64,000 bases of DNA from Rhodanobacter sp. PCA2 (GCF_013620825.1 NZ_NJIC01000018.1:36781-100780), one strand, 5' to 3'. Shown: positions 15,917 to 26,493, numbered from the stretch's first letter. Numbers and translations are program-made. Notes: generated by a model not told the origin, from the letters alone.

Positions 15917-16605
15917 GTGCCGCCTTGTGGTGCGTGGTGCCGGCCGCCGGGCGCGGCACGCGGATGGGCAGCGACTGCCCCAAGCAATACCTGCCACTGG
16001 CTGGCCGGCCGCTGATCGCGCACACGCTGGAACGGTTGGCCGCACATCCGCGCATCGCCGGCCTCATGGTGGTGCTGGGCGCGAACGACGGACACTGGCC
16101 CGGCACCACGACCCTGCACGGCAAGCCGGTGCGCACTGCAATCGGCGGCGCCGAGCGCAGCGATTCGGTGCTGGCGGGCCTGAACGCGTTGCCGCCTGAA
16201 GTGGGTGATGCCGACTTCGTGCTGGTGCACGACGCCGCGCGCCCCTGCGTGCGCGAGTCCGATATCGCGCGCCTGATCGAGCGGGCCACGCAGGCGGATG
16301 GCGGCCTGCTCGGCGCGCCGCTGCGCGACACGCTCAAGCGCGCGGATCAAGACGCGCGCAGCCTCGCCACCGAGCCGCGCGATCAGCGCTGGCGGGCCTT
16401 CACGCCGCAGATGTTCCGTCGCGGCGAGCTCGTCGCCGCGTTGCGCGCGGTGGCGCGCGATGGGCGGCCGGTCAGCGACGAGGCGATGGCGATGGAATTG
16501 GCGGGCTTCCGGCCGTTGCTGGTCGAGGGCGCCGAGGACAACATCAAGGTGACCACGGCGGCGGACCTCGCGCTGGCCGAATTCCTGCTCGCGAGGACGG
16601 CATGA
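15913..16605 (+). CDS. ispD: 2-C-methyl-D-erythritol 4-phosphate cytidylyltransferase
   Basis: 230 residues. Third step of the MEP isoprenoid pathway: CTP + MEP to CDP-ME. The nucleotidyltransferase signature [20 protein letters not shown] sits at the N-terminus, [11 protein letters not shown] is the metal-binding Asp region, and the C-terminal TDE-like motif occurs as SDEAMAME. It overlaps both ftsB and ispF by ATGA junctions, so the three are translationally coupled. Confidence 0.97.
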   Translation: MSAALWCVVPAAGRGTRMGSDCPKQYLPLAGRPLIAHTLERLAAHPRIAGLMVVLGANDGHWPGTTTLHGKPVRTAIGGAERSDSVLAGLNALPPEVGDADFVLVHDAARPCVRESDIARLIERATQADGGLLGAPLRDTLKRADQDARSLATEPRDQRWRAFTPQMFRRGELVAALRAVARDGRPVSDEAMAMELAGFRPLLVEGAEDNIKVTTAADLALAEFLLARTA

Positions 16606-17081
16606 GCTTGCGCATCGGCAACGGTTTCGACGTGCACGCGTTCGGCGACGGCGACCACGTCGTGCTGGGCGGCGTGCGCATCGCCCACTCGCGCGGGCTG
16701 GTCGCGCACTCCGACGGCGACGTGGTGATCCACGCCCTGTGCGACGCGATCTTCGGCGCGCTGGCGCTGGGCGACATCGGCAGGCATTTCCCGCCCTCGG
16801 ACGAGCGCTGGCGCGACGCCGACAGCCGCCAGTTCCTGCGCCACGCGGCGCTGCTGATGACGCAGCACGGCTATGCGCTGGGCAATGCCGATATCACCGT
16901 GATCGGCGAATCGCCCAGGGTGGGTCCGCACGCGCAGGCGATGCGCGAGATCCTCGCCGCCGATCTCGCATGCGAACCCGGCCGCATCAGCGTCAAGGCC
17001 ACCACCACCGAAAAGCTGGGCTTCACCGGTCGCGGCGAAGGCATCGCCGCGCAGGCCTGCGTGTTGCTGGAACGCCGCTAG
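16602..17081 (+). CDS. ispF: 2-C-methyl-D-erythritol 2,4-cyclodiphosphate synthase
   Basis: 159 residues. Forms the cyclodiphosphate from CDP-ME-2-phosphate in the MEP pathway; works as a trimer with zinc. The N-terminal [13 protein letters not shown] contains the DxH zinc-ligand pair; [12 protein letters not shown] and the C-terminal [17 protein letters not shown] are family signatures. Overlaps ispD (ATGA). Confidence 0.98.
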   Translation: MSLRIGNGFDVHAFGDGDHVVLGGVRIAHSRGLVAHSDGDVVIHALCDAIFGALALGDIGRHFPPSDERWRDADSRQFLRHAALLMTQHGYALGNADITVIGESPRVGPHAQAMREILAADLACEPGRISVKATTTEKLGFTGRGEGIAAQACVLLERR

Positions 17082-17090
17082 TTCGCTGTC

Positions 17091-17197
17091 GCCATCCCGG
17101 CGGAAGCCGGGACCCGGCAGTGGAACGAATGGGTTTCGCGACTGCACGACCAGCTCCCCGGTCATTCAAGAACGCCTCCGGCCTGCGCCGGAATGAC
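17091..17197. repeat. REP-like pair of palindromic units between ispF and truD
   Basis: Two G+C-rich palindromes: TCCCGGC-GGAA-GCCGGGA (17095-17112) and TCCGGC-CTGC-GCCGGA (17177-17192). The second is bracketed by GTCATTC (17161-17167) and GAATGAC (17191-17197). The CATTCCGGC/GCCGGAATG style is common to extragenic palindromic elements in many proteobacteria. Paired, inverted units suggest a BIME-like element, probably affecting mRNA 3' ends. Confidence 0.6.
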
Positions 17198-17219
17198 GTT
17201 TCCGTACTTCGAGGCAACC

Positions 17220-18254
17220 ATGTCCAGTTCTGAACTTCCTTTTGCACATGGCAACGTCCCGCCGCTCACGGCGAGCTTGCGCAGTACCCCCGAGGATTTC
17301 GTGGTCGAGGAGATTCTGGGCTACGACGCCGACGGCAGCGGCGAACACGCGCTGCTGTGGGTGGAGAAGCGCGGCGCGAACACCGACTGGGTGGCGCGCG
17401 AGCTCGCGAAGTTCGCCGGCGTGCCGCCGCTGGCGGTGGGTTACGCCGGCCTCAAGGACCGCAACGCGGTGACCCGGCAGACGTTCTCGGTGCAGCTGGC
17501 GGGCAAGCCCGATCCGGACTGGTCCGCGTTTCCGCACGCGGACGTGAAGGTGCTGGCGTCCACGCGCCATGGCCGCAAGCTCAAGCGCGGCGCGCTGCGC
17601 GGCAATCGTTTCGTGCTGGTGCTGCGCGAGGTGCGGGGCGAGCGTGAGCGCGCCGGGCAGGTGCTGGCCGCGATCGCCGCGCGTGGCGTGCCGAACTATT
17701 TCGGCGAGCAGCGTTTCGGCCGCGAAGGCGGCAACCTCGCGCAGGCGCGGGCGATGTTCGCAGGGCGCCGGGTGGATCGCGACAAGCGCGGCTTCCTGCT
17801 TTCCGCCGCCCGCTCGCAGATCTTCAACAGCGTGCTCGCCGCCCGCGTCGAGCGCGGCGCGTGGGACGCGCCGCTGGACGGCGAGATCTGGTCGCTCGCC
17901 GGCTCGCGCTCCTGGTTCGGGCCGGAGCCATACACCGACGTTCTGGCGCAGCGCCTCGCCAGCGGCGACATCCATCCGTCCGGCCCCTTGTGGGGGCAGG
18001 GCGAGCCGCCCACCACGGGCGAGGCCGGGGCATTGGAGCGCGACATCGCCGCCGCCCACGCCGATCTTGCCGAAGGCGTCGCTGCCGCTCGCATGGACCA
18101 GGAGCGCCGCCCGCTGCGCCTGCTGCCGAAGGACCTGCGCTGGCGCTGGTTGGCGGACGACGCGCTGGAGCTGGCGTTCGAGCTGCCCGCCGGCGCCTAC
18201 GCCACCGTCGTGGCGCGCGAAGTGGCGGCGCAGGCGGAAGCGCTCAGTTCCTGA
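17220..18254 (+). CDS. truD: tRNA pseudouridine(13) synthase
   Basis: 344 residues from ATG 17220; an upstream in-frame ATG (17193) would add nine residues from the repeat region. Isomerises U13 in tRNA-Glu. The catalytic Asp motif GYAGLKDRNAVTRQ lies around residues 75-90, PEDFVVEEILGY is near the N-terminus, and NYFGEQRFGREGGNL is the TruD signature. Position between ispF and surE matches E. coli and Xanthomonas. The 3' end overlaps the convergent Smr gene by 11 bases. Confidence 0.96.
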   Translation: MSSSELPFAHGNVPPLTASLRSTPEDFVVEEILGYDADGSGEHALLWVEKRGANTDWVARELAKFAGVPPLAVGYAGLKDRNAVTRQTFSVQLAGKPDPDWSAFPHADVKVLASTRHGRKLKRGALRGNRFVLVLREVRGERERAGQVLAAIAARGVPNYFGEQRFGREGGNLAQARAMFAGRRVDRDKRGFLLSAARSQIFNSVLAARVERGAWDAPLDGEIWSLAGSRSWFGPEPYTDVLAQRLASGDIHPSGPLWGQGEPPTTGEAGALERDIAAAHADLAEGVAAARMDQERRPLRLLPKDLRWRWLADDALELAFELPAGAYATVVAREVAAQAEALSS

Positions 18255-18789
18255 GCAGCACCACCACCGCACCGGTGCCGCCTTGCGCGGGCCGTGCGGA
18301 GGCGAAGCCCACCACGTCGTCGCGCCGTCGCAGCAGCCGGTCGGTGAGCGCCTTCAGCACCGGGCCGGCGGCCTTGGAGCGCAGCCCCTTGCCGTGGATG
18401 ATGCGCACGCAGTGCAGGCCGCGCCGCCGCGCCTCGGCGAGGAAGCTGGCGATCGAGGCCTGCGCGGCGGCGACGTTCATCTGGTGCAGGTCCAGTTCGT
18501 CCTGCACGCTGTACTGGCCGCGCTTGAGCTGGCGCAGCAGCTTCGGCGGGTAGCCGTCGCGCAGGTAGGCCAGTTCCTCGCCCACTTCCAGCGTGGCCGG
18601 GTCGAAGGCCATCTCCAGCAGCTCGCCGGGCACCGCGGCTTCGTCGGCTTCCAGCATGCGCGGCAGCGGCGCGGGTTTCGGCACCGGCAGCGGCGCCGCG
18701 ACCGGATCGATGCGGCGCACGTCGCCGATCGCCTCGCGGAACAGGCGGGCATCATTCTCGCTGATCGTGACAGGAGCGCGGCGTTTCAT
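18244..18789 (-). CDS. Smr-domain protein (SmrA/YdaL-like)
   Basis: 181 residues. The basic N-terminus MKRRAPVTISENDARLFREA is followed by a Pro/Ala-rich linker. The C-terminal Smr domain (about residues 95-180) has the DLHQMNVAAA motif and the HGKGLRS loop. Smr domains in proteobacteria act as DNA- or RNA-nicking endonucleases; the E. coli paralogues are YdaL (SmrA) and YfcN (SmrB), the latter a ribosome-collision nuclease. Which paralogue this is cannot be settled by eye. Convergent and overlapping with truD. Confidence 0.92.
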   Translation of the reverse strand: MKRRAPVTISENDARLFREAIGDVRRIDPVAAPLPVPKPAPLPRMLEADEAAVPGELLEMAFDPATLEVGEELAYLRDGYPPKLLRQLKRGQYSVQDELDLHQMNVAAAQASIASFLAEARRRGLHCVRIIHGKGLRSKAAGPVLKALTDRLLRRRDDVVGFASARPAQGGTGAVVVLLRN

Positions 18790-18929
18790 GTCCCGATGCT
18801 AGCAAGCGACGCGGCGCCCGGCGTGTGCCCGATCCGTGAATCCCGGGGTGCGCTCCGGTAAACTCGGGAGGTTGCAGGGTACGCAGGCCGCGAATGGCAT
18901 GCGCTGCACTCGACTCAACACGGATCAGC

Positions 18930-19718
18930 ATGCGAGTTCTTGTCAGCAACGACGATGGCGTGGATGCGAAAGGCATCCACGTGCTTGCCGAGCGTCTCGG
19001 CGAGGTGGGAGAGGTGACGGTGGTGGCGCCCGATCGCGACCGTTCCGGCGCCAGCAATTCACTGACACTGGACGCGCCGCTGCGCGTGCTGCGCATGGAG
19101 GACGGCCGCTACCGCGTGGCCGGCACGCCCACCGACTGCGTGCACCTGGCGCTGTCCGGCCTGCTGGAGCACGAGCCCGACATCGTGGTCTCGGGCATCA
19201 ACAACTCCGCCAACCTCGGCGACGACGTGATCTATTCCGGCACGGTGTCGGCGGCGATGGAAGGGCGCTTCCTGGGCCTGCCGGCGATCGCCGTGTCGCT
19301 GGTCAGCGACGACCACCGCGGCGTGCATTACCACGCGGCGGCGAACGCGGTGCTGCTGCTGATGCGCCGGTTGCTGGTCGACCCGTTGCCCGCCGACACC
19401 ATCCTCAACGTCAACGTGCCGGATCGGCCATGGGGGGAAATCCACGGCTTCGAGGTCACCCGGCTGGGCCGCCGCCACCGCGCCGCGCCGTGCATCGCGC
19501 AGACCGATCCGCGCGGACGTCCGGTGTGGTGGATAGGCCCGGCGGGCGAGGTGGACGACGCCGGCCCCGGCACCGACTTCGACGCGGTGCGCCGCGGCTA
19601 CGTGTCGGTGACGCCCATCCATGTCGACCTGACCCGCTTCCAGGCGCTGGAGAAGATCAGCAGCTGGATGGAATCGCTAAGCGACGACATGGCCGCCCCC
19701 GGCCACAAGGTGGCCTGA
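18930..19718 (+). CDS. surE: 5'-nucleotidase SurE (survival protein)
   Basis: 262 residues. Metal-dependent nucleotide and polyphosphate phosphatase. The N-terminal [16 protein letters not shown] holds the metal-binding Asp-Asp pair and fixes the ATG at 18930. [20 protein letters not shown] holds the Asn/Ser ligands. First gene of surE-pcm-yqaA-nlpD, a stress-survival cluster; the stop is four bases from the pcm start. Confidence 0.97.
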   Translation: MRVLVSNDDGVDAKGIHVLAERLGEVGEVTVVAPDRDRSGASNSLTLDAPLRVLRMEDGRYRVAGTPTDCVHLALSGLLEHEPDIVVSGINNSANLGDDVIYSGTVSAAMEGRFLGLPAIAVSLVSDDHRGVHYHAAANAVLLLMRRLLVDPLPADTILNVNVPDRPWGEIHGFEVTRLGRRHRAAPCIAQTDPRGRPVWWIGPAGEVDDAGPGTDFDAVRRGYVSVTPIHVDLTRFQALEKISSWMESLSDDMAAPGHKVA

Positions 19719-19721
19719 GCG

Positions 19722-20417
19722 ATGAGCATGCATCTGCTGCCCCCGGCGGTGTTGAAGGGCGAGGGCATGACCTCGCAGCGCGCACGCGACCGGCTCGCCG
19801 GCCTGCTCAAGGAAAGCGGCATCCGCGATCCGCGGGTGATCGACGTGATCCGCAACGTGCCGCGCCACCATTTCATCGACCAGGCGCTGCACTCGCGCGC
19901 CTACGAAAACACCGCGCTGCCGATCGGCCACGGCCAGACCATCTCCCAGCCCTGGGTGGTGGCGCGGATGACCGAGGCGCTGCTCGAACATTTCGACGCG
20001 CGCAAGGAGAAACCCGGGCGGGTGCTGGAGATCGGCACCGGCTCCGGCTACCAGGCGGTGGTGCTGGCCGCGCTGGTGGAGCAGGTCTACACCGTGGAAC
20101 GGATCGAGGAGCTGCTGCGCCAGGCGCGCCGGCGTTTCCGCCAGCTGGGTCTCGCCAACATCCGTTCGCGCTACGACGACGGCAAGCTCGGCTGGGCCGA
20201 CGAGGCGCCGTTCGACGCGATCATCCTCACCGCCGCGGGCGACACCATCCCCACCCGCATCCTCGAACAGCTCAGCCCCACCGGCGTGCTGGTGGCCCCG
20301 GTGGGCTCGCCCAGCAGCCAGGTGCTGATCCGCCTGCGCGGCGACGGGCAGGGCGACTTCACCCAGGAAGAACTCGGCGCGGTCAGCTTCGTGCCGCTGC
20401 TTGGCGGCATCGGCTGA
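19722..20417 (+). CDS. pcm: Protein-L-isoaspartate O-methyltransferase
   Basis: 231 residues. SAM-dependent repair of isoaspartyl residues in aged proteins. The SAM motif VLEIGTGSGYQAVVLAAL and the substrate-loop GHGQTISQP are present, and LLGGIG is the C-terminal region. An internal ATG at 19767 (MTSQRARDRL), which has a better ribosome-binding sequence, aligns with the E. coli start. I keep the longer form because Xanthomonas-type Pcm proteins have a similar N-terminal extension. Close spacing to surE indicates one operon. Confidence 0.96.
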   Translation: MSMHLLPPAVLKGEGMTSQRARDRLAGLLKESGIRDPRVIDVIRNVPRHHFIDQALHSRAYENTALPIGHGQTISQPWVVARMTEALLEHFDARKEKPGRVLEIGTGSGYQAVVLAALVEQVYTVERIEELLRQARRRFRQLGLANIRSRYDDGKLGWADEAPFDAIILTAAGDTIPTRILEQLSPTGVLVAPVGSPSSQVLIRLRGDGQGDFTQEELGAVSFVPLLGGIG

Positions 20418-20443
20418 TGCATACAGCAAAGGAAACCGACTAG

Positions 20444-21052
20444 ATGCGCCTGTTCGGCAAGCTCTATGCCCGCGCCCTGGTGTGGGCGCGTCACCCGCAC
20501 GCGGTCCGCTACCTGTGCGTACTCAGTTTCGTCGAGGCCTTCATCTTCCCGGTCATGCCGGAAGTGATGCTGGCGCCGATGATGCTGGGCAAGCGGCACC
20601 GGGCGTTCTTCTACGCGAACATCAGCCTCGCGTTCTCGCTGCTGGGCGCGCTGGTCGGTTATGCGCTGGGGCACTGGGCGTTCGAGGCGCTGAAGCCGGT
20701 GCTGGGCACGCTGCACCTGCTGGCGCCGATCGAGCAAGGCGTCGAGAGCCTGCGCACCCAGATGGCCGAGCACCGCTGGGGCATGTTCGGCGTGCTGATC
20801 CTCGCGGCGTTGCAGCCGGTGGTGCCGATGAAGTTCGTGACCTGGGCCTCGGGCATCGTCGGCGTGCCGGTGCTGCCGTTCCTGGGTTGCGTGGCGCTGG
20901 GCCGCGGCAAGCGCGTGTGGCTGCTGGCGCTGCTGATCCGGCTGTTCGGCGAGCGCGCCGAGCAACTTTTGCACAAGTACATCGAGTGGATAGGCTGGAT
21001 CGTGCTGGTGGCGCTGGGCCTGCTGCTGGCATGGTGGATCTGGAGCCATTGA
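20444..21052 (+). CDS. YqaA-family membrane protein (SNARE-associated/DedA-like)
   Basis: 202 residues with several membrane segments. The family pattern of an N-terminal RYLCVLSFVEAFIFPVMPEV followed by AYxxLGALxGYxLG is clear (LLGALVGYALGHWAFEAL), and a C-terminal helix VALGLLLAWWIWS closes it. The VTT/DedA superfamily is implicated in membrane lipid scrambling and proton-coupled homeostasis. The exact function of YqaA is unknown. It sits inside the surE-pcm-nlpD operon. Confidence 0.88.
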   Translation: MRLFGKLYARALVWARHPHAVRYLCVLSFVEAFIFPVMPEVMLAPMMLGKRHRAFFYANISLAFSLLGALVGYALGHWAFEALKPVLGTLHLLAPIEQGVESLRTQMAEHRWGMFGVLILAALQPVVPMKFVTWASGIVGVPVLPFLGCVALGRGKRVWLLALLIRLFGERAEQLLHKYIEWIGWIVLVALGLLLAWWIWSH

Positions 21053-21102
21053 GCAGGGATGGCGCCCCGGAGCGCCGCATGAAAAAACAAGGAAGTCCCA
21101 TT

Positions 21103-22101
21103 ATGCTGCCGCGAATGAATGGTTTTCTTTCCAGGTCGCTGGCTGCGGCTGCGTTGCTGGCGCTGTCGGCCTGCAGCACGGTGGTGGTGGAACCGGCGTC
21201 GAACGCCGGCCATCCGGTGGCGCCGGCCGTGGCGCATGCACCGGCCCCCGGCGGCCACTACGAGGTGCAGCGCGGCGACACGCTGTATTCGATCGCGTTC
21301 CGCAACGGGGTGGATTTCCGCAACCTGGCGCAGTGGAACGGCATCGCCGAGCCGTACACGATCTGGCCCGGCCAGCGCTTGAGCCTGTCGCCGCCTTCCG
21401 GCGCCGCGCCGGCGTCGCACGCCACCGTGGCCGCCGCGCCGCCTGCCAGGCCCGCCCCTGCTCCGGCCGCGCCCGGCGCCCCCATGTTCGAGAACGTGCC
21501 GACGCCGACGCGGGCTTCCACACCGGCCCCGACCGCCACCAGTCATGCGCCGGCGGCCACGGGGGCGGTCGTCGCCGCCGTTCCGCATGCGCCGCCTGCG
21601 CCCGCGGCCGTGGTGAAAGCGCCCGTGCCGGCAACCCCGGCCAGCACCGAAGTGCCGGTGGCGGGCGAGCCCAAGGCCAGCGTGCCGCCGCCGGCCCCGG
21701 CGGTGGCGACCGGCAGTTCGCGCGCCTCCGGGGGCGTGACCTGGCGCTGGCCGGCTGACGGCCAGATCATCAAGCGCTTCACCCCGGGCGATGCGGTGCC
21801 GGGCGTCGAGATCGCCGGCAAGGCGGGCGACCCGGTGCGTGCCGCCGCCGATGGCGTGGTGGTGTACAGCGGCAACGGCCTGGTCGGCTACGGCGAACTG
21901 GTCATCATCAAGCACAACGACAGCCTGCTGTCGGCCTACGGGCACAACAGCAAGCGGCTGGTGAAGGAAGGCCAGCGCGTCAGCGCCGGCCAGGAGATCG
22001 CCGAGATGGGCTCCAGCGGCGCCTCGCGCGTGGAACTGGGTTTCCAGATCCGCAAGGACGGCAACCCGGTCGATCCGCTGAACTACCTGCCCCCGAAGTA
22101 G
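21103..22101 (+). CDS. nlpD: NlpD-like lipoprotein: LysM + degenerate M23 (LytM) domain
   Basis: 332 residues from the ATG at 21103, which has an AAGGAAG ribosome-binding sequence eight bases upstream; an ATG at 21079 lacks one. The signal peptide ends in lipobox LSAC. LysM at about residues 47-90 (YEVQRGDTLYSIAFRNGVDF) binds peptidoglycan. A Pro/Ala-rich linker (about 95-210) leads to a C-terminal LytM domain (about 215-330). The catalytic His/Asp positions are replaced (GVEIAGKAG; VELGFQIRKDG instead of LHFEIR), as in E. coli NlpD, so the protein probably activates an amidase (AmiC-type) rather than cutting glycan strands. rpoS, its usual neighbour, does not follow. Confidence 0.94.
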   Translation: MLPRMNGFLSRSLAAAALLALSACSTVVVEPASNAGHPVAPAVAHAPAPGGHYEVQRGDTLYSIAFRNGVDFRNLAQWNGIAEPYTIWPGQRLSLSPPSGAAPASHATVAAAPPARPAPAPAAPGAPMFENVPTPTRASTPAPTATSHAPAATGAVVAAVPHAPPAPAAVVKAPVPATPASTEVPVAGEPKASVPPPAPAVATGSSRASGGVTWRWPADGQIIKRFTPGDAVPGVEIAGKAGDPVRAAADGVVVYSGNGLVGYGELVIIKHNDSLLSAYGHNSKRLVKEGQRVSAGQEIAEMGSSGASRVELGFQIRKDGNPVDPLNYLPPK

Positions 22102-22150
22102 CCGGCCGGCGTGAAGGCGGCCGCCGTGGAAGACCGCCCGGCTTCCGCGC

Positions 22151-22531
22151 TCAGGGGGCGGCGCCGAGGATGAACCCCGCGACCACGTGCCGCCCTTCGC
22201 CTGCCAGCAGGTTGTAGGTGCGCGCGGCGGCGGCGTTGTCCATCACCTCGATGCCGACGCCCTTGCGCAGGAAGCCGGCCATGAACGCGGCCGCCGGAAA
22301 CACCTGGCGCACGCCGGTGCCCAGCAGCACCAGTTCCGGCTGCAGCTCGAGCAGGGCATTGACGTGCCCTTCATCCAGCGTGCCGGCCGCGTGCACCGGC
22401 CAGCGCTCGACCACGCGGTCCGGCGCCAGCAGGAAGCTTTCGGTGAGCTCGCGGTCGATCAGTGTGATGCCGTGCTCGCCGACCCTGCGCACGTACAGGT
22501 AACCCTCGGGACGGTCGAGCGAAAGGTCCAT
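22151..22531 (-). CDS. Mth938-like domain protein (DUF498/DUF598 family)
   Basis: 126 residues from the ATG at 22531 ([20 protein letters not shown]). The core ELVLLGTGVRQVFP followed by GIEVMDNAAAARTYNLLAGEGR is typical of the Mth938/AAMDC/NDUFAF3 superfamily, small proteins of unknown bacterial function that in mitochondria help complex I assembly. It starts within the stop codon of the upstream yhbY-like gene (TGATG), so the two are coupled. Confidence 0.88.
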   Translation of the reverse strand: MDLSLDRPEGYLYVRRVGEHGITLIDRELTESFLLAPDRVVERWPVHAAGTLDEGHVNALLELQPELVLLGTGVRQVFPAAAFMAGFLRKGVGIEVMDNAAAARTYNLLAGEGRHVVAGFILGAAP

Positions 22532-22827
22532 CAGCGCGGCAGGGCGATCTTCGGTTCGTCCGCATTGCGGCGGAACAGCACGGCGACATGGCCGATCTGC
22601 TGCACCGCTTCGGCGCCGGTGCCGCCCAGCAGGGCGTCGAGCTGGACCTGGCGCTCGTCCTTGTCGCCGCCGGAGAGCTTCACCTTGACCAGCTCGTGGA
22701 TATCCAGGGCCTGGTGCAATTCCTTGACCACGGCATCGCTGGCGCCCTTGTTGCCCAGCAGGACAACCGGGTTCAGGCCGTGGGAAAGGCTGCGCAGGTA
22801 GCGGATCTGCGAGGGGGAAAGGGCCAT
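22531..22827 (-). CDS. yhbY: YhbY-family RNA-binding protein (CRM domain)
   Basis: 98 residues from the ATG at 22827 ([20 protein letters not shown]). The CRM/YhbY domain occupies the whole protein, with the conserved loop [20 protein letters not shown] (a GxxG-type RNA-binding loop) and [10 protein letters not shown]. YhbY associates with pre-50S ribosomal particles in E. coli. It is divergent from rlmE, the same neighbourhood as in E. coli (yhbY next to rlmE-ftsH). Confidence 0.94.
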   Translation of the reverse strand: MALSPSQIRYLRSLSHGLNPVVLLGNKGASDAVVKELHQALDIHELVKVKLSGGDKDERQVQLDALLGGTGAEAVQQIGHVAVLFRRNADEPKIALPR

Positions 22828-22903
22828 GCGGGGCGGTCGATTCGCGGGGAGTGAGCGGCAAAGGGTATCATGCGGCCTGATTCCCTGTAGCGATGTACCC
22901 CCC

Positions 22904-23550
22904 ATGAGCCGCAGCAAGAGCAGCGCCGGCTGGCTGCGCGAACACTTCAGCGACGCCTACGTGAAGAAGGCGCAGGCCGAAGGCGTGCGCTCGCGCGCGG
23001 TGTACAAGCTGGAGGAGCTGATCGACCGCGACCGCCTGCTCAAGCCGGGCATGGCCGTGGTGGACCTGGGGGCGGCGCCGGGCGGCTGGTCGCAGCTGGT
23101 GCGCCAGCGGCTGGGCGACCGCGGCAAGGTGGTGGCGCTGGACATCCTGCCGATGCAGGGCATCGCGGGGGTGGATTTCATGCAGGGCGATTTCCGCGAG
23201 GAAAGCGTGCTGCGCGCGCTGGAGGCGCGGCTGGAGGGCCAGCAGGTGGATCTTGTGCTCTCCGACATGGCCCCCAATATGAGTGGTGTGGCCTTGGCCG
23301 ACCAGATCCGGGCGATGGATCTGGCCGAACTGGCGCTGGATTTTTCCCGGCAATGGCTGAAACCGGGGGGCGCGTTCCTGATCAAGCTGTTCCAGGGCGC
23401 CGGCTTCGACGATTACCTGCGCAGCTTGCGCGCGGACTTCTCGCGCGTGACGATGCGTAAACCAAAGGCCTCGCGCGCGCGTTCGCGGGAGGTATACGCG
23501 CTCGCTACCGGCCGCAAGGCCGCCGCGGCGCAACCGGGCGAGAACCGCGC

Positions 23551-23554
<4 letters not shown>
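22904..23554 (+). CDS. rlmE: 23S rRNA (uridine-2'-O)-methyltransferase RlmE
   Basis: 216 residues from the ATG at 22904. Heat-shock methyltransferase (FtsJ/RrmJ) modifying U2552 of 23S rRNA. SAM motif [14 protein letters not shown]; the K-D-K-E catalytic tetrad is visible as Lys in [10 protein letters not shown], Asp in [10 protein letters not shown], Lys in FLIKLFQG and Glu in [14 protein letters not shown]. Overlaps the ftsH start by four bases. Confidence 0.97.
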
Positions 23555-25509
<1,955 letters not shown>

Positions 25510-25553
25510 TTCGGACGTCTGGACGTCCATTTGATCTGCGCTGGCGGAGCATG

Positions 25554-25583
25554 CGAAAGGAGCGGCGGTTGTCGCTCCTTTCG
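25554..25583 (+). terminator. Terminator-like hairpin after ftsH
   Basis: CGAAAGGAGCG (25554-25564) pairs with CGCTCCTTTCG (25573-25583), an 11-bp perfect stem with an 8-base loop, about 45 bases after the ftsH stop. The following T-run is poor, so termination may be partial. Confidence 0.55.
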
Positions 25584-25691
25584 TCGTTCGAGGGGCCGCG
25601 TGGCGCGCTGCCATCGTGTCGCACGGCATGTCGCGAAACGGGATGCGGGCAGGGCGCCTGTATGCGATGTGAAAAAAATTCACGAAAGGTG

Positions 25692-25720
25692 TTGACCTTC
25701 GCGGCCCAACCCTGAATAAT
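25692..25720 (+). promoter_or_regulatory. Sigma-70-type promoter of the tRNA cluster
   Basis: TTGACC (-35, 25692-25697), a 17-base spacer, then AATAAT (-10, 25715-25720). Both boxes match consensus at five of six positions with ideal spacing, and the start would fall about 50 bases before tRNA-Arg. It is the best vegetative promoter I see in the window. Confidence 0.75.
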
Positions 25721-25778
25721 TCCGCTCCTTGCTTCGGCGGTCCGGGAAACCGGGTGGCGGAAGCGGCAAGTTTAGTGT

Positions 25779-25855
25779 GCGCCCGTAGCTCAGTTGGATA
25801 GAGTACCTGGCTACGAACTAGGTGGTCGGGAGTTCGAATCTCTCCGGGCGCACCA
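25779..25855 (+). tRNA. tRNA-Arg (anticodon ACG)
   Basis: 77 bases. Acceptor GCGCCCG pairs with CGGGCGC, discriminator A, encoded CCA. Anticodon loop CTACGAA gives ACG; the T-loop TTCGAAT is standard. First of a tRNA array behind a strong promoter; ACG is expected to be edited to ICG to read CGU/CGC/CGA. Confidence 0.97.
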
Positions 25856-25864
25856 TTTTGTACT

Positions 25865-25894
25865 GCAGGCCGAAGCGTCCGTGCTTCGACCTGC
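25865..25894 (+). terminator. Hairpin after tRNA-Arg(ACG)
   Basis: GCAGGCCGAAGC (25865-25876) and GCTTCGACCTGC (25883-25894) form a 12-bp stem with a single C×A mismatch, followed by TTTCG. It could be a weak terminator or a processing signal within the polycistronic tRNA transcript. Confidence 0.4.
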
Positions 25895-26029
25895 TTTCGC
25901 GGAGCAGGCAGTTCGCCGATGCCGCGGAATGGTGGGCATGGTGCTCTGGCAATGCTCGCGGATTGACGGGTGGCATGGTCGGCCGTGACATTTCAAGGCT
26001 CCGTTGATGAAGGCTGTCGCGGGCTCGCT

Positions 26030-26106
26030 CGGGGTATAGCTCAGTCTGGTAGAGCGTTGCGTTTGGGACGCAAAAGTCGGGGGTTCGAATCCCTCTGCCC
26101 CGACCA
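26030..26106 (+). tRNA. tRNA-Pro (anticodon TGG)
   Basis: 77 bases. Acceptor CGGGGTA/TGCCCCG with the C1-G72 pair typical of bacterial tRNA-Pro, discriminator A, encoded CCA. Anticodon loop TTTGGGA gives TGG. Confidence 0.96.
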
Positions 26107-26131
26107 CTCGCGTGTTCTGCCGTAGGCGTCC

Positions 26132-26208
26132 GCGCCTGTAGCTCAACCGGATAGAGCATCGGCCTTCTAAGCCGACGGTTGCAGGTTCGAGTCCTGTCGG
26201 GCGCACCA
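26132..26208 (+). tRNA. tRNA-Arg (anticodon TCT)
   Basis: 77 bases. Acceptor GCGCCTG/CGGGCGC (one G·U), discriminator A, encoded CCA. Anticodon loop CTTCTAA gives TCT, reading AGA/AGG. Confidence 0.96.
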
Positions 26209-26224
26209 CTTGAAGTGTTTTATG

Positions 26225-26300
26225 GTGGACGTAGCTCAGCTGGTAGAGTCCCGGATTGTGATTCCGGTTGTCGTGGGTTCGAGTCCCATCGTTCACCCCA
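26225..26300 (+). tRNA. tRNA-His (anticodon GTG)
   Basis: 76 bases plus a G at 26224 that supplies the G-1 identity base opposite C73. Acceptor GTGGACG/CGTTCAC, encoded CCA. Anticodon loop TTGTGAT gives GTG. Confidence 0.96.
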
Positions 26301-26314
26301 AAATTCAGGTTTCA

Positions 26315-26390
<76 letters not shown>

Positions 26391-26397
26391 ACACCAG

Positions 26398-26428
26398 AAC
26401 GCCGACCTCAGGGTCGGCGTTTTGCTTT
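26398..26428 (+). terminator. Intrinsic terminator of the tRNA cluster
   Basis: AACGCCGACC (26398-26407) pairs with GGTCGGCGTT (26412-26421) around TCAG, then TTGCTTT. A 10-bp G+C-rich stem with a T-rich tail eight bases after tRNA-Lys. Confidence 0.8.
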
Positions 26429-26463
26429 GGTGCGATGCAAGGCTCCCGGACCGCGTCGCATGC

Positions 26464-26493
26464 TTGTGCTGCGCCTCGGCGCGACCGTACAAT
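26464..26493 (+). promoter_or_regulatory. Probable promoter of tRNA-Leu
   Basis: TTGTGC (26464-26469), 18-base spacer, TACAAT (26488-26493). The -10 matches consensus at five of six positions. It lies between the preceding terminator and tRNA-Leu. Confidence 0.5.
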
